A stretch of DNA of 64,000 nt from Baylisascaris procyonis (lineage: Eukaryota; Nematoda; Chromadorea; Rhabditida; Ascarididae): positions 3,355,501 through 3,419,500 of the forward strand of contig JAZARR010000200.1 in assembly GCA_037389465.1 (NCBI GenBank), written 5' to 3'. The stretch's first letter is position 1. Each line of letters opens with the position of its first letter. The notes under the pieces were generated by a model, which saw only the letters and a list, made by a program, of their open reading frames with translations, had not been told where the DNA came from and ran no database searches. A program made the translations under genes and the position numbers. Shown in pieces: positions 26,761-41,900 of the stretch.

Positions 26761-27183
26761 GTAAGCATTTCATATGAGTTGATTTGATCGCCGAATATTT
26801 CCCACTCGGTCAAAATAATCTCTTCACTACACTTTTTTATAGTAACGATAAATAAGATGCTAGCAATGATAACAGACGATTTGCATAAAGCGCTGTTAAA
26901 CGGATATAGTAAAATGATTTTTAATGGGACGTTATGGGCATCGATCAGCACACTTCAGAAAAATAAAATTTAAAAAAAAGATTTTATCATATGTCAATGC
27001 TATCACTGCTTGCCAATTCTCGGAATTTCGAAAGTAAGTAAAAGTGATATCATACTTCGATTGACGTGATGTCATATCTTAAGTACCAATTTCTATGAAA
27101 ATCAGCAAACAAATTAAAGGAGTATTTAAATTTATTCAAAATTTAAAAATTTTTATTCAACCTAATACAATATTTATAAAGCA

Positions 27184-27393
27184 CTAAAAATGAAGTACGT
27201 TATCATATTCTCTTTCTAACCAAAAATGAGATCCTGAAATGAGACCGACTTGCTTGAAGAGAGAAATTGCTAAGCACATATCCTTGCAACTGCTACGGTT
27301 AATTTCACTATCCTTGGTCATGAAAATCGAATACTTTCGGAACTCGGCTACCGCCGAGCGATTTTCGAAGTTCCCAAATTTCAGTGGTTGCAA
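27184..27393 (-). CDS. Unassigned 69-codon open frame
   Basis: Minus-strand frame starting ATG and ending TAG, with a mixed, non-repetitive composition (NRSAVAEFRKYSIFMTKD, then SSCKDMCLAISLFKQ). It lies about 180 bp downstream of the terminal cysteine-rich exon at 27571. It could be a small gene, an exon or chance. No recognised domain, and no clear acceptor or donor. Confidence 0.18.
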   Translation of the reverse strand: MQPLKFGNFENRSAVAEFRKYSIFMTKDSEINRSSCKDMCLAISLFKQVGLISGSHFWLEREYDNVLHF

Positions 27394-27570
27394 AGAAATG
27401 ACAAGGATTTATTAGCTCAGCATATTCTGCTACTCAAATATAAACATAATGCAAACCGTATTTGACAAATTACTGTAACCGTACGCAGAAAATTTTTAAT
27501 ACTTCTAGTAAGGAAGAATTACAATCTCACCTATCCTACGTCGTTGCTCAATTATTGAACTATCAGTAAT

Positions 27571-28057
27571 TTATGATTTCATTGTTGCGCATTTAAAGAA
27601 CGCCTGAGAAGCACACCACTGCTTCATTTCCAAACATGTCAGATCTTCATCTAGACCACCATCGAGACAACCAAACAGGAAGTTGCATGCCATGCATCTT
27701 GTTAGGCTAAATGACATTGATACAACTAAAGGTCCTAGGTCCTTTCGTATATTCGTCAGCTTTGCGGAAACGTTTATTTTTCTGAATTAAAGAAACAGGA
27801 AATATAACAAATTTTGAGGACTTTCGAAAATTGCGAAGCCTGCGCGAAATCTTAGCTGTCTCTATGCTTGGCTTAGGGGGAAGTTCGGCAATCTCGAATT
27901 CCTGAGGTCTTTTTGAGGATTTTTCGAGAGGTTTTAGCGGTAAAGGAGAACGAAGGAGGTGACGATATCACCTATCTCTTTTCCACTTTTTATTGCTTTT
28001 TGCAAAATTTTCATTTGCAATATGCAACTGACGCAATGTCGCTTATGTGCGTGTTTT

Positions 28058-28125
<68 letters not shown>

Positions 28126-28127
28126 CA

Positions 28128-28187
<60 letters not shown>

Positions 28188-29303
28188 TGCTTGTTTGTTT
28201 TTAACTCGGGATCCACTACAACTAGAGCCATAAAACTTTTGAGCATGACCTTTGTTATTCTATGGCTACAACAACTTTCGAGATGAACCATCAATTTCAC
28301 GAGGAGAGATAAGTGGAAATGCGTAAAAATTCGCTTGTAAGTCGTTACTGCTCAGGTCATATCTCTTAGACCAAAACATTTAACTGAGAGAAAGCATGCC
28401 AAGAAGAATGGAATTTACTTACTTCAGCAGAAACAATAGCGTACTAAAACCAATAGTGCTCAGCACTAGAGCAAAATAAATAGGCTGAGCAGAGAGCAAA
28501 AAACGATGAAAATGCTAGAGGAGATGGCTTCGATATTCCATTTCACATTTTTCCCAAGTGGGCTAACCACATTGCCTTATGGGAGTAAAAACAATGACAA
28601 AGGTTTAGCTGTGGGTTTTTAAAATGAAAGCAATCATATAAAATCTGAAAAAAGTTCCTTTGAGGCAAATCCGAGCTGATTTTGAAGAAAAAATTCCATT
28701 TGAAATTTTATGACAGTGTTAAGCATCAATAATTATTTTCAGAACGCTACAAATCCCAACACGTTGATATAATATTAGCGTCAAATCATGAAAATTCTAT
28801 TCTGCATATTCACCTTTTCCAGATGTTATGCTTTGTGAGTTGAAACTGTTGAATAGCCAAGCAGACAACGGACACAGACATACATTTATAATTATGGGTA
28901 CTTCATTGACACAGAATAAAATTTGCAACCGTACATCAAAAACAAAACGTTTAATAACGCATTCGCGTTTTCACCCAAACGAGTAGGTTTATAATATTTC
29001 GACAAGATTCGAGTAGTTCAATTCAAGTCATTTCAAGTATATCTGATATTCTAGAAGGTTGTATAAGTAAAGGCAAATCACGTTAGGAAGAGTGGCCCTT
29101 ATATGCTTCTTTTGAATCAATAAACGGTGAGAAAATGACCATATTTGATTGGTAACGTTTTGTTGCAAGCACTAGCGAGAACAGAATGCAAATAAACAAA
29201 TAAATGAGTATACGAATGAATAACTAATCAAATAAATTAAATAAATAAGCGAATAGGTGGACGAGTGTAAAATCAATAGACAAATAAATGGATAATTGAA
29301 TAA

Positions 29304-29362
<59 letters not shown>

Positions 29363-29733
29363 TTCAGAAAATTATGCCAAAAATGCGATATACCTCATCT
29401 GAGGTTCCTTCCACATTCGATGAATCAAAAAGTCTCGAATGGATGACATTACTTAAGCAGCTGCGTTATATTTAGCGTTGAAATTCCATCTGCGAAAGTG
29501 TTTTATTTGCTTGTGGCACTCGTTTGAGCTCAATCGGCTCTTATGGCTTCTTCATGAAACACCCTAACAGCAGCATTCTATTGTTGACAGAGTCACCAAT
29601 ATATTCGAGCGCGCAAGAAATGACTCGACAACGGCTACATTCACTGCAAATATTGCACACTGTGGAATGCATCCTTTAAAATTTCTCCGAAAACAAATAC
29701 ATTCTTGTGGTACTTGATAGTTCATAATATAAT
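27571..29733 (-). CDS. Possible cysteine-rich membrane-anchored protein, 3' part (three exons)
   Basis: Three phase-compatible minus-strand exons: 29733-29597, 28514-28423, 27706-27571, ending in TAA. The first encodes [20 protein letters not shown]; the second a hydrophobic segment [19 protein letters not shown] with a polypyrimidine acceptor (CTCCTCTAG) and a perfect donor (GAA|GTAAGT); the third a cysteine cluster, [15 protein letters not shown] followed by [11 protein letters not shown] and FFKCAT. The spacing CxxC...C...C...C...C recalls small disulfide-rich secreted domains, but I cannot assign one. The 5' end was not found; a further possible exon (30320-30250, with PSPPCKITHSIQISC) lies upstream. 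The call rests only on splice phase and composition. Confidence 0.33.
28060..28184. repeat. Double (TA)n microsatellite
   Basis: Two TA tracts separated by GTATATATATATATACATAT and GTGTACATAT, within an intron of the cysteine-rich exon set. Confidence 0.97.
29308..29361. repeat. (TA)n microsatellite
   Basis: Perfect TA tract flanked on the left by AAATAAAT-type degenerate repeats (29197-29300). Confidence 0.97.
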
Positions 29734-32459
<2,726 letters not shown>

Positions 32460-33089
32460 TTACACCTCTGAACGCTTTGTTCTCAAAAGTATTTGTTTGT
32501 TTCTCAAGAGTTTCGAATATATACATCCGTTTGCGTTTTCCTCTTGGACACTAATTTCTTTAGGTGAACGTTTTAGGGTGCCCACAAAATATATTTCAAT
32601 GTGGATGATATCGATATCAGATACATCCAAAATCGGATGCCAGAATCTGCATAGAAAATCGCAAACTTTGCTGCCGTAAATTATGCACCCGTTATCGGAA
32701 ACTAAACTAAATCGACCGAGAATAGTTTTCAACTCTTCAGTGATTTGTTCTATGGTGATACGAGACATATAAATGACTTCTAGCCACCTAGAATGAGCAT
32801 CCACGACGATCAAAAACATTTCACCGCTTACTGCTCCAATAAATCCACGTATATCATTTTCGATGATATATTAGCCACTTCTCATACCCTAACTGCCAGC
32901 AACCTTTGGTGGATTCTTCTGGAGCATAACATAACCCTCATACTTGCGAACGGTCTTTTCAATATCTCTAGCCATTCCACGTAACCAACAATATTGTCGG
33001 TCCGTCGAAACTATCCCGGATGAGTTAATGAGTGATCTATTATGATCAAATGAGTTCTCGTGATCTCTGCGATCATCGTGATGTAACAA
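32460..33089 (-). pseudogene. Decayed Ty3/Gypsy-like retrotransposon integrase fragment
   Basis: Two minus-strand frames carry adjacent parts of a retroelement integrase. The upstream one (33089-32889) contains YCWLRGMARDIEK and MLQKNPPK, matching the stretch beside the HHCC zinc finger (YWPGM..DIE..V..C..CQ..KN.P). The next (32819-32460) contains MFLIVVDAHSRWLEV then LVSDNG, matching the integrase core around its first two catalytic Asp residues. The two are in different frames with stops between them; the zinc-finger cysteines are replaced (KYEGYVM), the GLP spacer before VSDNG is shortened and the rest of the core is unrecognisable. So it is inactive. I found no LTRs, reverse transcriptase or other pol parts nearby. 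Confidence 0.82.
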
Positions 33090-33518
33090 ATTGTTTTATT
33101 CAAACTTATTTTGATCTTGATGTTGATCTCTCCACATTTGGATTATGGTTTGCCTTAGGGGTTATAGCTGAGGTCATAAATAGAATGCGATCTTGCTTAC
33201 CAATCAATGCGTGCTTCTTAGTTATAGGAATATTATGAAACTTAGAGGAACGTTAATCTGAATCCTAGGAGTCTCAAGATGTTCTTCCTTATAAGATCAA
33301 CAGTTGTTGAGAAAAGGAAACATTTATAATTGAAATCTTCAGTTGTTTTTTTTTTTTTCAAAAACATTGGTGTTTTGAATACCTAAGCTTAAGTTTTTTT
33401 CCACAAAGTTTCGCAATAATCTCGCAAGCGACGATTGGAGAACTTTAATGATTAGCACTTATAAGTAACAAATCAATTTAGCTGCTCGTTTGACGTCTAT
33501 TAGTGAAGTTTTTATTAT

Positions 33519-33542
33519 CTCTCTCTCTCTCTCTCTCTCTCC

Positions 33543-33595
<53 letters not shown>
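33519..33595. repeat. (CT)n(TA)n compound microsatellite
   Basis: TCTCTC tract passing directly into a TA tract, about 125 bp upstream of the acid phosphatase start codon. No other promoter element could be recognised in this interval. Confidence 0.97.
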
Positions 33596-33597
<2 letters not shown>

Positions 33598-33720
33598 AAA
33601 TCCACAAATCGTTTTTTTTTCTTTTAGATTCCCCCATTTCATATTCGCATTTAGAATTTTACAATATTCTCGTTTTATTATTATTTCTTCAATAAGGCGA
33701 ATAATTATAGTAACCTTATA

Positions 33721-35867
33721 ATGCAACTCAAATTTGGATTATTATGGTTAACGTTCGATATAATTATGGCTGATGATCAATTAATATTTCTACAAATTGT
33801 AAGTTTTTTTTTCATAAGTATTACTTTATTATTAAATAATATATTAAAGTATTTGATAATAATATTTAATAAATTAAATAATGATGAAATATATTTGATA
33901 TGAAAGTTTCTTTTCTCAGTTTTTTTTTTGCATTTTCAATGAGCTTTCTTTGTTAGAATTTGAGAATTTTTCACTAAGAATATTTTGTTTCGTTTTTATA
34001 TGCCTTCGCAAATTTTTATTCAGCTCATTTTATATGACGATCATGTCTGTTCATATGTTTGTGTCTATTTGTTTGTTTGCTCGTTTGCATATATGTCTCT
34101 CTATCCGTTCTGTCGCTTTCACTAGGCGATTAGTGGTATTAGACTAAAGAAATTCAATGCTAATGGCCGATTTGACCTGCCGTGATACTTCTTGAGTTGA
34201 CTGACTAATTTACAATAAAATTCCATCTGAAAATTCGATTGACAAAAAAAGTTGAAAATTAGCGTTAAGGATAAGGCGATTCGAAATAGTTAATTCGTAA
34301 GTTGCTGAGCCGGTGTTACGAGGATCGAAGGTTCGATCCACAGCGGCGATTCTTAGTTGTAATTGATTTAGTTATTCACGCCTTTTTGGTTTTCGGTAAT
34401 CTAATAGTGGAATTATTTTTAAGATTTGGAGACATGGCGATCGTACACCTGAGCGATCATATCCTACCGATATTCATCAAGAGAGTGCATGGCCACAAGG
34501 ATGGGGAGAACTAACTGAGGTTGGAAAATTTACAAATATTCATGTTTAACGCTTTAGAGCTCATCTAGTTGCAAAATCGTCGTGGGGGTGTTGGTGGGGG
34601 TAGGGGTGAGGGAGGTGATGAGGAGAGGGGAGAGTGAAAAAGAACAATCATTTTTCATTAGTAATTGCCAAGATTGTCATTAATACATATTATTTGTACA
34701 AGTTAACAGGATATTTTTTTTTCAAAAAATGTGTATTTCTGAAATTTAATAAAGCCGCGGTGCGGTAATTTTCAGTTGTTACCTCAAACCCATGATTACC
34801 GCACCTCCAATTAAATTTATAAGCTATATCATTACGCTGTCATTATCTACTACTTAAATTTTTCAGTAGTATTTACTGCTTAAACACCTCATAGCCAATC
34901 AAACATTGTTCACCGTAAATGTGGGCTTCAGAAGGTAGAGAACCGTCCCAAAAACATTCCCAAAATTTTGTAAGATTCTATTTTAGCCGTATCCAATGTT
35001 TGAATGTATTTTTTTTAGCTTGGAATGAAACAGCAATATGCATTGGGAAGTTTGATTAGAAAGCGATATATCGTTGGTGATACACCATTCCTTTCACCAA
35101 CCTATAAAGCAAAAGAGGTTTCCTTTCATTCATAGGTTTCATTTCGTTCTTATTCAGCCTTTTGCTTTATTGAATAAAATTATTCATAACGTAATATAAA
35201 AAATAGTTTTCAGATACATATGAAAGTAATAAATAAATAGTGTAATATCGAATCCATTATTTTAGTCTTATTTAGAAGCATCCTTTCTATATATAAAGAG
35301 AGAGGAGGGAGAGAGAAGAAAGTGAACAAAAAAGAGGTGATTATATCCAGCGTATGTGCTCATCTTTTTGCTTCTCTGTTTTTAACGATGACATCATTGA
35401 TAAACCAGCCTATATTTTCGAAACTTATTCAATAATTTTTAAATTTGTCAAGAAGGTCTCTATTCTATAATCGATAGCATTAAAATTCCAACTTTAGAGT
35501 ACCGTAGTTATCGTTTATAAGCCCACCCTCATATACTTCCTTCGAATAAACTCGCGTCGATTTCGCAAGTTGACAGTTCGTTGAAACTCTCCTCTTTTGT
35601 GTACATCTAATGTTAACTAGCTGAATATACTGAAATCATAAAATATCGTTGCATTATGCTTGGTTTACTCATAAAAATAGGAAATTACTTCTTGTACGAA
35701 GGTAAAGCAAATTTTTCTGTTTTTGAAAAAAATAAGCAGGAGGGGATACTACTTTTGATTACCTCTATAATGTGATTTAAAGTTCTTACTGATTGATAAA
35801 AACATGAACTAGATATTAAAATTTATTTTTTCATCAATAAATCACCTTTATTCCGATGAAATATATG

Positions 35868-35906
<39 letters not shown>

Positions 35907-38900
35907 TTATTTATTTATTTATTTATTTATATATATAATTTTCAGATTTATCTACGTAGTACAGATATGAATAGGACACTTATAAGTGCAATGGCAAATA
36001 TGGCCGGTATGTATCCAAATGGCGTGCCTGGATCCGATTATCCAAAAACTAAAAATGGAACATGGCCTTCAAATTGGACACCAGTTCCTGTACATACGGT
36101 ACAATTTGAAACGGATCATGTATGCGGTTTTTTTTTTCTAAATTTATTCCTCCAAAAATAGCTGCTTTCTTATGCTTGAATGGGATATATCACTTTTTTA
36201 GAGAATATATTTGCATATATTTGCTAAATATTCAATGGCGAATTATTTCAGAGGGAGGAAGGGATAGGTTCATTAAATTTGATTGCTTAATAAATTTCAG
36301 TTGATGATGCAAATTAATATGCACAAGAATTTATGTCCAATGGTCGTAGATAGGCAGATGCATACAACACTAGTTAGTAAAACCGTGTTATTAATCATTA
36401 CTGTGATGTTTTATTCCGTCATATGGTATTGTGATTTATTGCACAAACAAATTACGGTATTACGTATATGATATTCGCCATTTTCATTGACCTTTTGACC
36501 TTTCATTTATAGTCGAAGAGATTTTTATGGGCAAGTTAGTTTTTTTCTTTGTTCGCTATGAACGCATACGTAGAAAATTTTCATGCCTCGCATTGTGCAG
36601 TTTTATTAATTATAACATATATCACTGACGCAATATAAATCGCAAAAAAATAGAACAAAACCCATTAAACAATCATAGATTTTGATAGACACGGGATAGC
36701 ATTTGAGGGAACACAAGTTATACGACAGGTAAAATATATCGTCGGTAATATATCTGTTGTTGTCAGTCTCTCTAAATTGAAGAAATAATACTATTCTCTA
36801 CAGTTATTGAGCGTTTTGAGTTGTACTATTTCAGGGCATTTAAAAATAAAAATTAAATATTCTTGGTTATTTTCTCTTTGATTTCATTTACTCTTCTCAT
36901 ATTGACTCATTTTGATTGTTTATTTCTTTGGGAATCATTCCTGAAATCGTAGCTGAATGCTACTCATATTTTTACCGATTCAAAATTTCTTACGAATTTC
37001 AGTCGGCTGAAGCTTGAACTCGTCTGAATATGATAGCTTCAGGTCTGAGTCTACTCCTGAGCTTAAGGCTAAATCTTAAACTTTTTTGGCCGAATTTAAG
37101 CAACTAAACTTTAAAATACGTCTCTCAGTTTTTAGAAAATTATTCATCGAATATTTACATCACTCACTTGGGTATCTATAATGTTTGCAATTTTCAGCAA
37201 AATCTATGAACTGATATATACGATCAGATACTAACAATAAGGGGCACTATAAATCTTACCTATGGGTGATCGATCCATGATGCTTATGAATGTCTTTATT
37301 TCATTATTTGGCAATGTTCGTAGGTCTGTGGTACTCATAAATAGGAGTATAGTATACCTTTAATATGAAAGTATTAAGTTAAAGAATTCACATATTCGTG
37401 GAGTTAACAACGTGGCGTCAAGAAGGGGAATGGGGAGGGAAATTATTATCTCTCGCAGTTCTTCACAACTATCTACATATATTTCTTGTTTGCATTTTAA
37501 AATATTCAATTTTAGATTGGTAATGTGTTCGCAAACTGCCCTCGTATCGATCAGCTCAACGATTATATTCGCGCTAGCAAATACTATCAAAAATATGTCA
37601 TCGATAATCAGGTTTTATTTTTCAATTTCACTAATTTTATAGTCATTTACAATTTTTTTTCTTTTTTGCAAAATACCTACCATTGTGGGAATATAGATGA
37701 GATTATTGTGGGAATAATTTTTGAAAATGCACGCAAGTTCTTTAGGTAAATTTATCTGTTTATAGATTCTTTTCGGATGATGTGCATTATGTTCTTCGAG
37801 TTTAAAGATTCATGCCTCATTGACTATTAAATTATTTCAATGGCTACTTTAGATCCAACACTGAACATATAAATATACAGATGGAAATACCGATAATGCG
37901 CTTTGCATATGCAAATTTATAAAAATGCATAGAAATAAAAGACTTTATCGAGATGCATTATTGAAGCGCTAATGAATTGTGATGTGATGCATCCATGTTT
38001 TCTTTAATTATTGGAGAGTCCAACTGTATCTTCGATGACCACCAACAGGTGTCATAAATTCTGTTCTGTAAATTTTTTTTTGCATCCTTTGATTTCCTTA
38101 AAGATCAATGATCTAATAATGATTTGATTGAAACGATCATAGAAGCTATCAATTGCAGGCATTCTTCAAATTTCTTTCGAATAAGACAGGCATGCAAATT
38201 GATCTCACGAATATTGAGATTATTAATGATGTTTATACAGTTGAGGTAATAATTCTTTTTTTTGTTTATAATTTTTATGCAAATTTTTTCATGCAAAAAT
38301 CAATTGCAACTATTAATTACTTTTCATTGGCATTTATAATTTTTGTAATTTTTTTTTTCAATATTCAAATAACAAACAGTTAATAAAGTCATACGTATTT
38401 CATTTCATATAATTTCTCCGCTATAAATTCTACGTGCAAAAATTGAGGGTTTATTTCCTTCTAAAACTTATTTTGCAAAAGGGATGTTGGAAAGTAGGAA
38501 TTTCAGCAGTCATAGTTTACTGTAATAACTGTAATAATTTGTACAGAAAGTGGTACACTGCCATTATCGTAATAGTTTGTACAGTTTGGAGTTTACTGTA
38601 GTTGTTCTGATCAGTTTCGCAGTTGGTCCTCGTGCAGATGAATTCTGCAAAAATAATGTCATTTGTTGGTTGTTGCGTTACGTGAAGTTGTGCGTCCTCT
38701 TTTACTATTCCATAATGATGTATACTTAACGAAATAGGTAACACCCTCAAGGAGATTAGTATTCGGTTGAAACGATCCTCTGATCAAGTTTTTTTTTTGA
38801 AAAATCAATATCTGAGATAGGTGATCATATTATAATCAATATTTGTAATCGCTGATCATTCTATAAATCAATATTTGTGATCAACGATTACTTTATAAAT

Positions 38901-41900
38901 GATCTTCTAGAAGATTCACAATATGACACAACCAGATTGGATGACTGATGAGGTTGCGGCAAGAATACTTAATCTAACACAAATAAGCAATAAATTCACA
39001 CTCGGTATCTCAAAACCGTATATACCGGAAATGGTCAAATTACGTGGAGGTTTATTTTCTTTTTTTTGATCCCTTTTTTCCTTCTTATTCATTCTATTTT
39101 TTAAATGAAAACATCTATTAGAGGGCCTGAAATATAACGAATGATTCGATAAAATTTTATTATTGGAATACCGAATGCCAGAATTCGAAAACCTCTGAAA
39201 AGCTGAAATATTTTGGTTTAATAAAGCTATAAATGGTTCAGTTGGGCGATTGTAGATTGTACCGGTGGAATTTTTTTTCCTTTGGGTACCAGAAGGGAAC
39301 TCTTCGTCTTTTTTCTTACCGACTTTGAAACTCGTAGTGATGCTTGAAATCGATGCATTTTGAACGTATATACTCGACTGGTTTTATTGCCAGTTGATTG
39401 GTTTTATTGCCAGTTGATTGGTTTTATTGCCAACATTCGACTGGTTTTATCGCCAGTTGATTGGTTTTATTGCCAACATTCGACTGGTTTTATTGCCAGG
39501 TGACTGGTTTTATTGCCAATTGATTCCGAAACAAAGAAAATTATCAGAAATGAAGTAAATCTATTTTAATGACCGCTACACATAATTGTCTGCTTCGTAT
39601 TCCAGAGAGTATTTATATGTATGAAGATGTTCTCAAGAAATTTGATTGCAACTGGCTGAGCATTGAGAAACTCGTCGTACCCTATTACATCTCTCTCTTC
39701 CTCTCCCTATACCTCCCTTCCTCCCTATTTCTGTCGGTTGCAATGAGGGATGGTTTGAAGATTCTCTTAGGTTACTGGTACGCTGTTATAAAATTGATGC
39801 TTGAGTATTGGGACTATATGAATAAGTTAATATTAATCCCTCATTTGAAGTTAGCATTTAAAATTTTTTAGAATTTTTTTTTTCAGGAAGTTTATTAAAA
39901 ACGATAATCGATAAAATGATAATGAAAATAAAATGCTTGAATGATGGACAAAATGCCGATTGTAAATGGATTGGATCATTGAAATATTATGCATATTCAG
40001 CGGTAAAATTTTTATTTATATATTCGAATATTTAGTTTTACTTTATTTATTCAAAAAATTGATTAAATAAATACTCAGCAAAATTTTAATTTCTAAATAC
40101 TAAAATAGTTTTAAATATTTTATTTAAAATATTTGTATGCTTCAGCAAAAGAAATAAAATATAAGACAATTTTTGAAAGAGAAAAGAAAGTTCAACTTGT
40201 TAAAGAAATTGGCACAATATGTGCTTTTTGTTTTTCTCGCCAGAATAAGCTTAATTAATGAATTGCTAGGAAGCAAGAAATATGAATAAAAATAGTAGTA
40301 CCGCATTTTAAATGCTCCAATTGCTTTCCTTCACAGAAGAATCGTCTTTTTGGTGGTTTGGTCGATGTGAATGTCTATAAATTTTTTACAGTTTTATTAG
40401 ATGGGAACAATGATATATTTTATATTGTATATAATATCCATCAAATCTCATAGATCTAGCTTAAATAGTTTTTGAGCCTACAATATCAGACACACAGACA
40501 GACAGTGCGAAAGACACTTATTGCTGAGGTAAGGTGCTCCTAATTTTGAGAGATCATTTCTTTTCAAATAAGACGAATTAAGCTTTAAAAAGACAGGTAC
40601 AGACAGGTGTGCGCATAGGCTTGATGTGGTTTTATGAAGTAAATTTGCAATGATTTTTGAAAAAAAAATCATAACTTCCGATGGTCATTTACACTAATAA
40701 AGTAGATTACTTTCTGCAGTAAATACCTCGTTTTTCTACGATTGAAGTTCACTGACAAATGCCACCTTACTACCTTATTCATCAATGGTCTACGTCAATT
40801 TTTTTTCCATCTTTCAGCTGGCACTTATATCTTATTCTTGATTACCCGTTATCATTATATACATATTGCTCATCTCTCTCCAAAGAGGCCACTTTCTGCC
40901 TTCATGATTTTAGTTCTAGCAATAAGAACTTGGCTAACGAGCATTGATCGTATTCAGCTTGCATCTTGCATCTTACATTTTTAGTAAACGAATTGATCAG
41001 CGTAGTAATCAAGAGCAGAAAATCTACGTGAATATTAAGAATGAAAAACGAGTTGTATGTCTAGTTCTTTAAAAATAAAAAGCTAGGCATACAGCAGGAA
41101 ATAAATATGGAAGATAAAAATCCTGGTTAATTTTTTTCATTCCTTACACCCCTACCCCCCCCCCCCTCACTATCACCATTCCAAGCCCAACTGATCTAAG
41201 AAGAAGTCTTCGAAGTGTCATATTTTTATCAATTTCTCTTCATGTTTTAATATTTAATAACTGATATAATTGAAGCATGACACAACAGTGGCCGCATTGC
41301 TTGCAACATTTGGTGATATAGAAGCGGTGATCAAAGGAGGTCTTCCCAAATATACAGCCTCTATTGCTATTGAACTTTGGAATCGAACTGATATAGGACT
41401 CGCTGTCAAGGTACATATATTCATTGCTTTATTCATTCGTCCTTTTTTTAAATGAAATCGATTCCGCTTCAATAATTTTTCTCGAAAGAATTTTTCACAT
41501 TCACTTTTATCGGAGTTTGTATTTTAGATGGTGATTTCTATAGGTCATCAAGTAAAAGATGGTCATTAATTAGGTCACTAAAAGGGAGAGAAGAAATTCA
41601 GTCAAAATATTCGAAGCACATCTGAACAGATTCTTCCGGTCAATCTAGCTAATATACGTTATCAAATCCGACTTAGTTTTTATACGCAAATGTCCCAGGA
41701 TATAGAATCCTTGATTCTAGAATCCCTCTGAAAGTATTAATCCATCACAGTTTATGAGATATTTCTTTACCGAGACAAATATTATCGAGCTTTATTTCTC
41801 AGCTAATGATTTCTATGAATAATAAAAGAAGGGGAGAGGGGAGAAAGGAAAGGGGGGTGGGGAAGGGAGGAAGGACGAATAAAATGTTTAGTTGTTCTTT

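Noticed and set aside
39569..39871. 100-codon plus-strand frame between phosphatase exons
   Set aside because: Exon 38911-39049 joins exon 39887-40002 in phase (LRG|GSLL), leaving this as intron; no family similarity.
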